From: Erodium maritimum
Taxonomy: Eukaryota; Streptophyta; Magnoliopsida; Geraniales; Geraniaceae
Assembly (NCBI GenBank): GCA_963921825.1
Contig: OY997590.1
Coordinates: forward strand, 50,113,039-50,177,038
Reading direction: 5' to 3'
DNA: 64,000 nucleotides
This document shows, in pieces, positions 10,601 to 20,917 of the stretch; position 1 is the stretch's first letter, and every line of letters begins with the position of its first letter. Below the pieces are notes generated by a model. That model was given only the letters and a program-made list of their open reading frames with translations. It had not been told where the DNA came from and searched no databases. A program made the position numbers and the translations under genes.

Positions 10601-12700
10601 GGACTTGATATTGATCTTGAGATCGCTTAGAGTACCTGTTTACGATTTACATTTTTGGATTCTTGGTCGCTGACACTTAACTATCACACTTCGTTGTGTC
10701 GTTTCGTGATTCTTTATGCCGGATCGAGTTTCAAACCGGTGAGCCCACCCGTATCTTAAACACACCAACCAGAGGTGCGGTAGTACCAACGAACCCCAGT
10801 TTGGGTTTGGAAGGGGAGTAACAAACCTAGTATTACAGGGAGTTCTTTTCCTTCTTCGATAATGAGAATCGAGTTTTAAGAACCGATTGGTGAAACATCA
10901 TACGTTCGTCGAACGCTATCGGCAGCGAATGCCCGAGCAGTGAAAGGCTGCGGCCTTGACCAGTAAACGGTCCGAACGGTCACAAGAGATGACCGAGCAA
11001 CGATAAGATCCGAGTAGCGCAGCGGAAGCGTGGTGGGCCCATAACCCACAGGAGTAGTAATCTCCAGCTGCTTGTACCTTTGTTATAAGGTTTAGGTCAT
11101 AAGATTCGAACCTTCAAGGCGGTTTTGTTTCAAAATCCCGTTTAACGAGCGAAAAGTTGCACAAGTATGTGCCGTACTTAAGAGATTGGATTAGAATGTG
11201 CTCCCTACGTTCGTCCCGGAGGGGACTAAACGGTTGCCGCTAGTTCACGTGGAACAGGCGAATAACATCGAGAGTTGTTCAGACGACCTCCCCAGCGGAG
11301 AAGAATACGGAAAACGAGAACCGGGTACCAGGGTGTATCCTTGCCAGCTAGAGAAGAAAGAACGCCAAACGTCCCGCGGGGACTAAGCATAACCTTAAGG
11401 TTACGCCATAGAAGTGAGAGCATCTCACGTTGCAACCCGGAGACAGATAGCGGACACATGGAGAGATGGGATTAATCGTAGTTGATTTTGGGTTGTTCAA
11501 GGAACAATGGAAGGAACCGCGCTAGTTTCTGAATGGTTCAAATTATCGAGATCACAAGGCTTGATGATTACTCCTTATGGGATGATTTGGGTGGACTTGA
11601 CTACAAGTTGCTTTGATCGACAGCTCGTGAACGAGTGTCAGCGGCATAAGGATTACCACCGGTTGGGATAAACTTTAGCAATGAATCTTTGATTGTGGTT
11701 CACTGTCGAGCGTGATTATTGTACGTTTATTTTGGTGTCTTGAAGGACGCCTACTTTCGGCTAGAGTGTCAGTACGAGGATCTACCGTTCATGTTGTTGT
11801 GCGTCGTTAGTCCGACAAGTTGTTGGTAGAGTTCGTGGTTGTACGGAACAATGCACCGGGTTTGGGAACCGTGGTCTCGCAGATACAATGACGTATGCGA
11901 AGCGACTTGCAGGATGGTTCTGTCAGAAGTGTGAACTGGTATCGACGGTAAGAGAATTATAGCAAGTTGGTTAACTTTCGTGATTGACCGTAGTTGATAT
12001 TTGTTAGCTTCTCCCTATTCTAGGATCGTGATACTTGTTGAGTGGTGGACTCTTTATCAGGTTCAGAATCTTGAACGGAATTACCGGGTTTGATCTGTCG
12101 TTAGGATTGGGCAAGTATGTCGCACTTCGGATAACGTGAGCTTCTAATGGTAGTTTGTTTGGAGGCGTACCGACTTCCGACTCGAGGTCGGTTCTTTGTT
12201 TTATTCACTTGTTGAGGTATGCCTACCTTTCCACGAGATGTGATGAATCGAACGATTGTTCCAGATCCTACAGTGTTAGTGAGGCTTTTGTTTTGTTGAT
12301 CGGAGTGCATTTTTTTCCCTTGTAATTGTTTTGTGGTCGGCCTTGACTTGTTAGGATTTGAGTTCTGTTGGGATTAATTCTGTGGCGATAACTAAAGAAA
12401 AATCGGTTGAGTTGCGTTTGTGTGTGTTTCCGACTTTGTTGATTGCTAGAGAGTTCCAGCAGGATACCCTTGACAACGGAATTTCCGGTGTGGGATATCG
12501 AGATCTTCACCTTAGTTTCCTTAAGTGTTCGGTTGTTTCTCAACTTGTGTTGTTACTCGGTATTCTTGAGTTGGTGAAACGTTGCGCGTGTTTCAAGAAG
12601 TTGGGTAATACAGTTTGCACCACTAAGGGTGTTGTTGAGTAACTAACATGATCTAGTGAAGCACGAGTAAGTGAAGGTTGCGTTGTTCTGGAACGAGTAA
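10601..12700 (+). pseudogene. Gypsy E pol, unrecognisable middle part
   Basis: By position this should hold protease, reverse transcriptase, RNase H and the start of integrase. I cannot find the RT FxDD motif, the protease DSG/DTG motif or the integrase DD35E residues in any frame. The open frames present (60-94 codons on both strands) look random. The identity therefore rests only on the flanking gag and the chromodomain-like end. Confidence 0.45.
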
Positions 12701-13153
12701 AGGGTACACAAATTCGATGGAAGACTTACATTGTTCACGGCATCGACTCCTTGAACTTTTCGGTTAGTGTTCGCGCTATCCTGAGGACGAACCCGAAGAA
12801 AGGACTATTGTGGTTCAACCGCGCCGGGGGCAATCTAATCCCGCGTTTTATCGAATCTTTGGGTTATTGGGCAAGTTGGAGCCGTGGCGTATAACCTTGC
12901 ACGACAACAACGGTCCAGTTACGGACCTTTCCACGTTGTCGAGCGAACGGACGTTGATTTAGCGGATGACGTCTCCTATGAAGGACAACCAGTTAGGACG
13001 TTGGATGAATGGGAAAAGGTCCTTCGGGATTAGACTATCCCACTAGTACGAGTGCAAGAGAAGCACCAAAGAGCTAAATCGACTTCAGAACGTGAGGATG
13101 AATTTCGCGAACAGTTTTCCCATCTGTTCGACAGTGAGCTATCTCAGTGGTAA
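12700..13153 (+). pseudogene. Gypsy E pol C-terminus (integrase tail, chromodomain-like)
   Basis: The C-terminal tail of a chromovirus integrase. Around 12915-13153 one frame reads FHVVERTDVDLADDVSY, then EGQPVRTLDEWEKVLRD, a stop, then TIPLVRVQ and FREQFSHLF before TAA at 13151-13153. This matches the tail of gypsy D (DVSYEEKPVWETDSREQVL...) and the CHD-like end of Tekay/Del elements. It carries at least one internal stop and frameshifts upstream. The sequence after the stop, AAATTTCGAGGACGAAATTC, is nearly the same in gypsy D just before its polypurine tract. Confidence 0.75.
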
Positions 13154-13175
13154 ATTTCGAGGACGAAATTCTTTT

Positions 13176-13188
13176 AAGGGGGGTAGAT
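13176..13188 (+). other. Gypsy E polypurine tract
   Basis: AAGGGGGGTAGAT directly precedes the 3' LTR (TG at 13189), the plus-strand priming site. It is identical to the tract of gypsy D at 42884-42896. Confidence 0.85.
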
Positions 13189-14730
13189 TGTAAGAACCGC
13201 TCCCGGTCGATCCCGGTCGAACCGGTGACTTTTAAGACAAGTTTGATTTTCTGCGGGAAAAGTCAACCGATGACTCAGAAGTTCATTCGGGGCTTTTCCG
13301 GGGCCCAAAATGCTTAGCCGTCATCACGGTTGGCTTAATTGGGCCGTTTCCACTCGTTTAAGTACAATTTTGGGGAAAGTCAACTGTGGTCAAAATTGGA
13401 CCTTTTATCGACTAAGACTTGATTAATTATTGTGTTGGATTTTAATTTGGAGAATTGTGGTCCCTACTTGGACACATGTCCCTATTTCGTTGGAAGAGAG
13501 AAAAAGGAGTGGTCCAAGACCACTATACCCTCCTTAAAGCCTTTACAAGGGAAAATATCTAAAGGGTTTTTAGTCATTAACCAACTCTAGGTCTCTTATG
13601 AAATTTGAAGACCAAAATCATCTCATTTTATATGTGTAGCCGAAAATTGAGAAGAAAGGGAGAGAGAGGAGCTTCCATGGAGTCTTGAAGAAGAAGCAAA
13701 GGAAAAAGGAGCAACTTGGTGCCATTTCCTACCTCTTCATTCTCCATTTCATCATCATCTTCTCCATCTTACTCTCTTAAAGGTAATGGAACTAGTTACA
13801 TCACTTTTCCCTTCATCTCATTTCATGGGTTTTTGTTTGTGTTTGCTAGAAGTTGTTGGATTTGATTGAAATGAGATTAGATGATGTTGCTAAGAAGCTT
13901 TGGTGGGTTTTTGATGGAAGACCTTGGATTTAATGGAGTTTTGATTGTTTTTGATTTGGAGAATCCTTGGAAACTTGTTTATTTGTGGATTACTACCATG
14001 GGTTGAGGAGTATTGGAGGTATTTGACTGTTTTAGGAACTTGAGATGGTTGAAAATGGAGTTTGGTAGTGGATTTTCGGAGAAAAGGAGCTGGAGGTTGA
14101 AGAAGGGCGAAACTGCCCTAGAGCGCCACGGATCCGTGACGGATTCCGTGACGGGCGACGTCACGGCTCCGTGAGGGAGTCCGTGATGGCACGCGTCACG
14201 GCTCCGTGACGTCATTCATGAGGGGTGGTGTCACGGCTCTGTGACCTTGTCCGTGGCTGACCAGTTCAGTTGCTTTTTGAGGGTTTTCCACCGTTTTCGA
14301 TCTTTGTTTGGAGCTGAACTTTTGGGAAGGTTTTGGGGACTTTACTTGCTGTTAGTGGAGTCTAATTAGAGTTTGTTTTTTGTTCAAAGACCTTTATTTC
14401 GAGCTCGAGAATCGAAGACCCTTCCGGTACCCGTGTGAAGAACGGAGAATTGAATGTTTACTTGCTTGTCTGAGTAGCTACTTGTTGAATTACTTATTGG
14501 TTGAGCGGATGATCGAGTATGACTGGTTGTGCCATGAGGTACAATCAGGTGATCGATGTACCATTGGTTCGTGACAGGTAAGTATACGGTAAGTGTGGAG
14601 TGTTATTGGATGTCTTTGTTGTGATGAAAGTGTGATTTGGGAAGTGTTCATTGTTGGGTGAATTAAAGTGCTTGTTTTTTTATTCATATTCTTGAAATGT
14701 TTGTTTGTTTGTTCGGTTCGGTACTACACC

Positions 14731-14752
14731 GGGGGGGGGGGGGTGGGGGGGG
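14731..14752 (+). repeat. Poly-G run G13-T-G8
   Basis: A single T interrupts 21 G residues inside the gypsy E 3' LTR. This is the longest G-rich tract in the window apart from 23290-23305. Confidence 0.9.
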
Positions 14753-15515
14753 TAATCCGGTGCCGTTGTGGTGGTTGGAGTTTGGCAGATACTGTGAGAT
14801 ATTGGTTGAGTATTGGAGCCTGAGGGCATTGGTTACTGGATATTATGAGGATTGATGGTTGGAGCCTAAGGGCATTGGTTACTGGATATTATGAGGATTG
14901 ATAATTGGAGCCTGAGCGCTCGGCAGATCCTACGGGATATTGATTGATTATTGGAGCCTGAGAGCTCGGCAGATCCTACGGGATAGTTACTGGGTTATTT
15001 CACGAGAGATGGTTACTGTGGTTTCACCCAAGTGTATGCGTCCTACAGGAGCACTACCTTGGTTCCCTATGACATATGGTCCCTTGGAGACGTTTCCGAG
15101 AATCCTGATGATATGCGCCCTCCTATGGACGTTTCCGACATTCTCGATGTTACACGTCTTTGCGACGTTATGCGTCTCCCCTGGACCGAGGGAAAATCTG
15201 ATATGATATGGGTACTCTGGGGGATCGAAATTATGGGAACCGAGGTGATCCCATAATCTATCCATCGATCGGAGGCTTGAGAAAGCGAGTGGTTGACGTG
15301 ATATCAATTCTTTCCCATTTTAATCGTTACAATGCGTTATAATATTTTTTTATGGAACTTTTCAAGTTACTGTTGCCTTTAAGAGTACGGTACTATTATG
15401 TTCGATTATGTTCATTTAAATACTTCTTTGTTAATCGCATTAAATCATTATCTTAACTACATGTTTATGCGGTTTATTAATTATTTAAAGGTTAAGTTGT
15501 TAAGATTTTTCCTAC

Positions 15516-15558
15516 TGAGCGCAAGCTCACCCCCTTTGTTTCTCTTACTATTTTACAG
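15516..15558 (+). other. Gypsy E LTR hairpin and acceptor-like CAG
   Basis: TGAGC-GCAA-GCTCA (15516-15529), a 5-bp stem with a GNRA-type loop, is followed by a long pyrimidine tract and TTTTACAG ending at 15558. It is the diverged counterpart of the module at 2506-2543. Confidence 0.5.
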
Positions 15559-16021
15559 GAGTACCTGATGTCTAGGGAGTTCGAGGCTTGGGAGCTTCAG
15601 TTTGTCTTGGGGATTGTCATAGATTTGTGTTGGTCCTTTGTACTAAACACTTTATATCTTATGCTTTATTTTGAGTGGTGACTCATTGGAGGTTTTGAAC
15701 TATTCACAGATATTTGAGGAAGTTATTTGTTATTTTGGAAGTTTATGTCAATTAATTTTCGTTTTTCAATTATTAATTCCGGTCACGTCTCGAGTCTGGT
15801 CAAAATCGGATTTGGGGCGTGACAGTCGGGGTTGTCTAGCGACGTACACTCATGTTTTAGTGTTCTTTCGTTTTTTTTATTAAAACTCAGTTTGTAAAAA
15901 TATTGTTTTGATTAATACAAGTGGTGCTTTTAAAGCGGGTTATTAAACTATTTGAGACTTTGTTTTACTTGCTTCATCATTCGCGTTCCATGTTCGGTTA
16001 TACTGAATTCTAGGCGTGACA

Positions 16022-16835
16022 GACCTCCTCAACTGTAAGAGAGTTAGGATTGAGAAGTACAACCTTTGTTTTCTGGTAGTTGATCTTAAGGCCAAAAGCC
16101 ACCTGAAAAGCTTTGAGTGAAGACTTGAGATTATGTATATGAACAACCTTGGCTTTTATGATTATCAGGGTGTCATCAACAAACTGGAGATGAGAAATGG
16201 TAGGGCCTTGTGATCCACAAGTGATACCTTCAAAATTGCCTGCAGACAAGCCTTGATCCAGAACTTGATGTAGTCCTTCAGCTCCCAATGCAAATAATAG
16301 GAGAGAAAGTGAACACCCTTGTCTCAGTCCTCTAGAGAGTTTGAAATCTGCTGAAGGAGATCCATTAATCAGTACAGATGACCAAGCTTGGAAGCAAGAG
16401 GCCATCCAACCAATCCATTTTGTACCAAACCCCATTCTTTTTAATACCTGCTCCAAGTACCCCCAATCCAAAAAATCATAAGCTTTTTCAAAGTCTACCT
16501 TTAGGACTATAACTTCTTCTTTTGTTGCTTTAATAGAGTGGATAAGTTATGTTGCAATTAAAACACCATCCAATATTTGGCTCACTGCTATGAACCCTAA
16601 CTGGACATCATTGACTAACTGATCCATTACAGTCTTTAATCTTGCAGCAAGTAACTTGGATATAATCTTATACACAGATCCAACCAAACTGATTGGCCTA
16701 TACTCCTCAAAGGTTAAAGGGCTGAGGACTTTAGGAATCAATGTAAAGAAGAAGAATTGATCCCTTTACCTAAAGAGCCAGACTCAAAAAAATGATGGCA
16801 GAAGTTTGAGACATTATATCACATTCATCACATTG
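16022..16835 (-). pseudogene. LINE-A ORF2, reverse transcriptase domain
   Basis: The minus-strand middle of LINE-A ORF2. The frame 16741-16547 carries the RT phrases FEEYRPISLVGSVYKIISK and QILDGVLIAT. The frame 16471-16022 carries GLRQGCSLS and the catalytic FVDDTLI (usually FADD), then the palm-thumb part ending NPNSLTVEE. A stop near 16547 and changes upstream break it. It continues leftwards into 4003-2795 across the solo LTR and rightwards (towards the N-terminus) into 54377-55754 across LINE-B. The exact joint with LINE-B near 16836 is uncertain by some tens of bases. Confidence 0.9.
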
Positions 16836-16941
16836 CAAACGGAATTTAGCAAAAAAGCTCTCTCCTTGCTATACTGACCTTCACCCAGTTTGGGGTTTTA
16901 CGGTGTTGTGTTCATGATGGCCGTCGGCCACCAAACCACCG

Positions 16942-16961
16942 TCTCTCTCTCTCTCTCTCTT
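16942..16961 (+). repeat. (CT)n microsatellite in LINE-B 5' UTR
   Basis: Ten CT dinucleotides in the leader, about 110 bp before the ORF1 start. Pyrimidine-rich leaders are common in plant L1 elements. Confidence 0.85.
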
Positions 16962-17072
16962 CTTCTAACTTTTCTCTGGTCTTCCTAAGCCTTGGTTTTC
17001 TTCCTCAAGTTTACATTGTGAGCTATAGTTACTGGTCAGAAACCGGCCCTCGTTTATACTCTGTTTTTACTC

Positions 17073-19064
17073 ATGGCTTCGTCTTCGACTTCGGGCCCTC
17101 CGCCGGGTTTTGAACCAGTGCTCTCTGGGGTTAGACAACAACCTCTCGGTAATCTGGGTGGACCTAGACTTCGTTGTGAAGTGGTGGGGGCTCGTGATCT
17201 TATCTCAGGTCAGGGGGGTTTCAGATTATTTATACATAACTTACCCCTAAGAACCTCAAACGTTTGGTTACAGAATTTGTTTCTGGAATGTGGAGATATA
17301 ATCTCTGCTGAGATACCTCCCCATCCGAATGCGCGAGGGAAATGGTTTGGTTTTATCAGTTTCAGGTCCAAGGAGAGCTCTGTGAAAGGCATTCAAATTT
17401 TTAATGGGTATTCTCTGAAAGGATACAAACTTTTCGTTGTCAAAGCTTGGGAAAAGGGTTCGAGGCACATAAATCATTCTTCCAAGACGATGTGGAGGGA
17501 GAAGTTAGTTGAGACACCTCTGTCCTTTCTTAAAGGAAGAGTGGTGGAAGAGCACAGACAATGGTTGGATCGAGGTCATTTGGTCTTATTACATACACAT
17601 CTTTCGGTGGGAGCTGTTATGGAAGACATCAAAGTAACCAGAGGTTGCAATTTGCTGATGTAGGCCCTGGGAATCGAGTTGCCTTAATTTATTTTCCAAG
17701 GATGGAAGATGAATTGGAAGCTTTTAAAGAAGAAGATGTTTGGTTTAAGCCATGGATGACATTTATCAAGAATAAGGCTGAGTTATGCAGCAAGGGTGGG
17801 AAATTTACTTGGTTAGCTTTACATGGGATTCCAATGCTAGGGTGGTGTGAGGAGACTTTCAAAGCAGTGGTTGAAGACTTAGGGACCTATCTTTGCACAC
17901 ATCCAGCTTCACTTCTCGCCAACTCATTGGAAGCTGCTTTTGTTCTTATTCATGCTCATGAATATCCTAGGGTGTATAAAGAGACTAGAATGTCTCTGGA
18001 GGATCAGAATTATAATACTATGATCTGCTCGATTGATGTGGCAAGCATTCCTTTGATCCTTCCTGATAAAATTATTGATTTGGAGTTGTCTACCTCTCAC
18101 AGTGCTGATCAATCTGATAGTCTTATCGCTGACGAGGTTGGGGGAGACAATGATCTCACTCAGAACATTAATGAAGGGAATGTGGGTTTGGAGGTTGGTG
18201 ATCAGTGTCCAGAAAACTAGCTGCAAGTGTTTGTTCCTTTGCCAATCAATAACTCTCAACAACCACATACTTTGCCAGACATTAATTCACAACAACTTAA
18301 TACCTCTATGTTGGAGTTCCCTCCACTAACTGATGAGAAGGCATTACCCACTGAAGATCATACCTTTGTCTCATCTAAATTGCCGTTAACTTTTAAGGAG
18401 ATTCTTATCGTTCCTGATACTCTTCAAAGTGAAAATTCTGATGCAGTTGACACTGTTCCGGCATGGGTTGGCTTTTCCTCTCTCTTAGCTGTTACAGATG
18501 GGACTACTTCTGGATTGGAAAGGGAGAAAGGATCATTGAGAGCTTCTTACATTAATGAGGAGGAGCTCAAAACCCCCTCTTTGATAGTTTTGGGCCCCAT
18601 GGTGCAGACACCAGTTCTAAAAAAATTGGTTTTGGGGGGAATTAATTCAAATCAGGAATTTGAGACAAATTTGACAATTAATCCCTCTATAACCAAGGGC
18701 CCTCTAGTCAATAAAAAAATCATTAGAGGAAGTGCCACTGTGGCATACAAAACCAGGTCCAAGACCAAAATACTTCTTCCCACAATCAAACCCTACAGTG
18801 GTAATAAAGGTGAGTTAAAAGGAAACTCGGGCTTTCAAGCAAGGTGGAGCAGGGACATGGGACTATTGTCAAGCTATGGGACTGAATGCTTATATTGCAG
18901 ATGATTTAGTAATCAATCAATTTGATAGTTTGGATGTTGAGGTAAACCAAGCAATGGAGTTGGAAACGAATTCTGATGATTATCTCTCTGATCTTGAAGA
19001 AGTAGATGACACATTGGGCTCACCTGTGTTGTCCTTACCCACTCAAAGACTGTCTTCCCCATGA
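17073..19064 (+). pseudogene. LINE-B ORF1 (RRM-containing RNA-binding protein), frameshifted
   Basis: ORF1 of a plant L1 binds the element RNA. The start MASSSTSGPPPGFEP at 17073 is the first ATG after the leader. Residues about 50-125 form an RRM-type fold: FRLFIHNL resembles RNP2 and KWFGFISF resembles RNP1. The first frame ends at 17663. The reading continues in the frame of 17561-18220 (stop TAG at 18218), then 18227-18904, then 18876-19064, so at least two frameshifts and one stop interrupt it. The C-terminal part is acidic (SDDYLSDLEEVDD). Its stop TGA (19062-19064) overlaps the ORF2 ATG as ATGA. The C-terminal zinc knuckle of some plant ORF1 proteins is not evident. Confidence 0.8.
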
Positions 19065-19239
19065 GGATCATCTCATGGAACTTGAGGGGTGTCTCTTCTA
19101 GGAAAAAGAGAAGAGCACTGAGAAACTTGTGTTCCAAGCAATGTCCATCAATGGTGTTAATCCAAGAATCTAAGTTATCAGAATTTCCTGTTTATTTTCT
19201 CAGTAGTTGTGGTTTCATTCTGAGCTGGGAGGCAATCTT
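19061..19239 (+). pseudogene. LINE-B ORF2, N-terminal part of endonuclease
   Basis: It starts MRIISWNLRGV at 19061, the classic N-terminus of the L1 AP-like endonuclease. ISWN holds the metal-site Asn, and VLIQESK holds the catalytic Glu. The ATG overlaps the ORF1 stop by one base (ATGA). The frame is interrupted at 19239 by the copia solo LTR and resumes at 20918. Confidence 0.88.
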
Positions 19240-20912
19240 TGTTAGTCTTAGTGCCCATAGTTCAATCCTAAATGTCCAAATGTATATATCATCGTTAGCA
19301 ATAAAATTAAAGCGGCTTTATATTACTTATGTGTTGGAGTAATATATCGATGTGTGCTCTGATCTATGCCCACCATGTGAATAGAACCATAGATCGAGAT
19401 AGATCACACTCGATGAGTCCCTAGTCGACAAAGCTTCACTAGAAGCGACTAGTATGAAAGATGACTCTTTATGGCTTACGTTCTGTTAGTCATTGGAATG
19501 AGATTCCGGAGTCTGATCATAGATATCATGTGGGACATGATATTGGACGACCCGCCCTGAATATGTGCCATAGATTAAGTCATGAACATATTCAGTGTCG
19601 TAGCTTGTCATGTATCCTTAGACCAAGGAGTCTTTGTGATCGCTATGTAGTTAACAACTGAGTTTGACCTGAGCCTAACGTTGTCCGTAACAGGGCTTCC
19701 ATAACGGCCAGGATTGGCTTGGGGACGGGCTACATGAGTGACACGAAAGGCGGCTAAGGGATTTATCCCTCATATTGAGGTATGGGAAAGATATCGGTTC
19801 TCGGCCGCTTGATTGAGAGTGACTGAAAGAATAGCATGGCCATGCACATGATACTGGGTATCATATATTCAGTCATCTCACATATCAAGGAACGGTGATT
19901 GAGAATAATAAGGATGACGACTCTATGCCTTATCTCAATCAGGATATCGGAGATAAAAGGATAATGACAGGGATGACGGAAAGGTTAGAATCGACAGGGT
20001 AGATTCGTTATGTAGTGTCAGGCAATACTAAAGTCTCGTTAGTTTCCACTTAAATACGATCAAGTAAAATGGGATTTTACGTTGATCTATTGACATGCAT
20101 AAACCTAAAGGTCACACCGGAGGATGAAACTCATTGACACATTTATGGAGAATGGACAAAAGGGAGTTGTCTCGGGACATGACCAAAACTGGGTTTTGGG
20201 TCATGTGCCCGTAAGTGAATAGGACTTTACGGATCGAGACAAGGCTTGTAGTCTTGGGATTGATCGCGTCGGATAATGTTGGACATTTCCGGTATGGAAG
20301 GCTTGGAGGCGATGAGCGAATCATGGGACCTCGTTGGAAATAGCCACGGGCCATGTTCCAAGAGGCCCATGAAAGGCCCATGGAACTAATTAATCAAGTC
20401 TTGATTAATTAGTACTAAGTAAGCAAGACAAGGATTAAGGTGTTGGTGATTCACCACCTAACCCAATCTTGTCTTGCCATACTTTGTCCTATTTACACCT
20501 TACTTGACACCATACTTGTCCCATGCCTTTAGTTGGACAAGTATGGGTTTTGTTATGTTTAAGTTATCTTTTTTCAACATAACAAACACAAGACAAGAAT
20601 AGGAAACACATTTTCTCTCCCTCTTCCATGGCCATTTCGGGTTTGGCTAGGTTCCACCTCCATTTTTGTGTTCTTGAGTCCTCAAAGAGAAGAACTACGT
20701 GGCTTTGATTCCCATGTGGATACGTAGGCGTCTTGGAGACTCAAGCCAATCATTCGTTAATCGGTGTTCTTGTTTTGGTAAGAGATAGTGCTGAATTTTT
20801 CTCTTGTGAATCCATTCTTTGTTAGTTGTTTCATGGTTTTAATCGTCTCTTGGTTTTTATTGATTTTCCGCTGCTAGTTGGTTCATCTCCAACCCTACCT
20901 CGAGACCCAACA
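19240..20912 (+). mobile_element. Ty1/copia solo LTR (A/B family), 1,673 bp
   Basis: Runs from TGTTAGTCTTAGTGCCCATAG to CCTCGAGACCCAACA. It is flanked by the target duplication ATCTT at 19235-19239 and 20913-20917. It is near-identical to the LTRs of copia A and B and lacks the 15-bp insertion found in the LTRs of copia A, so it is of the B type. No internal region is left. It interrupts the endonuclease of LINE-B; the endonuclease frame happens to stay open into the end of the LTR, so a 264-codon open frame starts inside the LTR at 20826, which is accidental. Confidence 0.95.
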
Positions 20913-20917
20913 ATCTT

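Larger units (their letters stand above)
8015..15824 (+). mobile_element. Gypsy E: degenerate Ty3/gypsy chromovirus-like element
   Basis: A 7.8-kb element with TSD GTCGG at 8010-8014 and 15825-15829, inserted near the end of the solo LTR 4004-16021. It has a 5' LTR remnant (8015-9261), a decayed gag-pol (about 9405-13153), a polypurine tract (13176-13188) and a full 3' LTR (13189-15824). The 5' LTR and leader, including the primer site, have been lost by an internal deletion or replacement after 9261. It is classed as Ty3/gypsy from the gag zinc knuckle, the chromodomain-like tail of pol and LTR ends shared with gypsy D. It cannot move by itself. Confidence 0.88.
13189..15824 (+). repeat. Gypsy E 3' LTR, 2,636 bp
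   Basis: Runs from TGTAAGAACCGCTCCCGG to GGGGCGTGACA. Its first half matches the 5' remnant. It contains the palindrome cluster (14125-14260), a G13-T-G8 run at 14731-14752, a few short direct repeats with GGAGCCTGAGGGCATTGG (14814-14990), a donor-like AAAGGTAATG (13780-13789) and a hairpin/acceptor module (15516-15558). The 15000-15260 open frames are not recognised as proteins. Confidence 0.9.
4004..16021 (+). mobile_element. Ty3/gypsy solo LTR (~4.2 kb) split by gypsy E
   Basis: It starts TGTAAGAACCACTGCCGGTC and ends GGCGTGACA at 16021. It is flanked by the 5-bp target duplication GACCT at 3999-4003 and 16022-16026, and LINE-A coding sequence continues on both sides. With gypsy E (8015-15824) and its GTCGG duplication removed, about 4,203 bp remain. 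No primer site, polypurine tract or gag-pol belongs to it, so it is a solo LTR, presumably left by LTR-LTR recombination. It contains a donor-like site at 4743, several tandem arrays (5458-7400) and two hairpin/acceptor modules (7558-7598 and 7903-7941). The last 192 bp lie at 15830-16021. No gene of its own is visible. Confidence 0.9.

Noticed and set aside
15032..15256. Overlapping frames of 74-106 codons in the gypsy E 3' LTR.
   Set aside because: No domain is recognised. The matching segment in the 5' LTR is missing, so conservation cannot be tested, and length alone is not convincing.
19461..19661. A 66-codon open frame present in most A/B-type copia LTRs (also minus 32104-32304 and plus 37222, 55976, 62734).
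   Set aside because: It is shared because the LTR copies are young. It is broken in the copia A 5' LTR, and the matching stretch of the copia C LTR does not keep the frame, so there is no sign of coding constraint.
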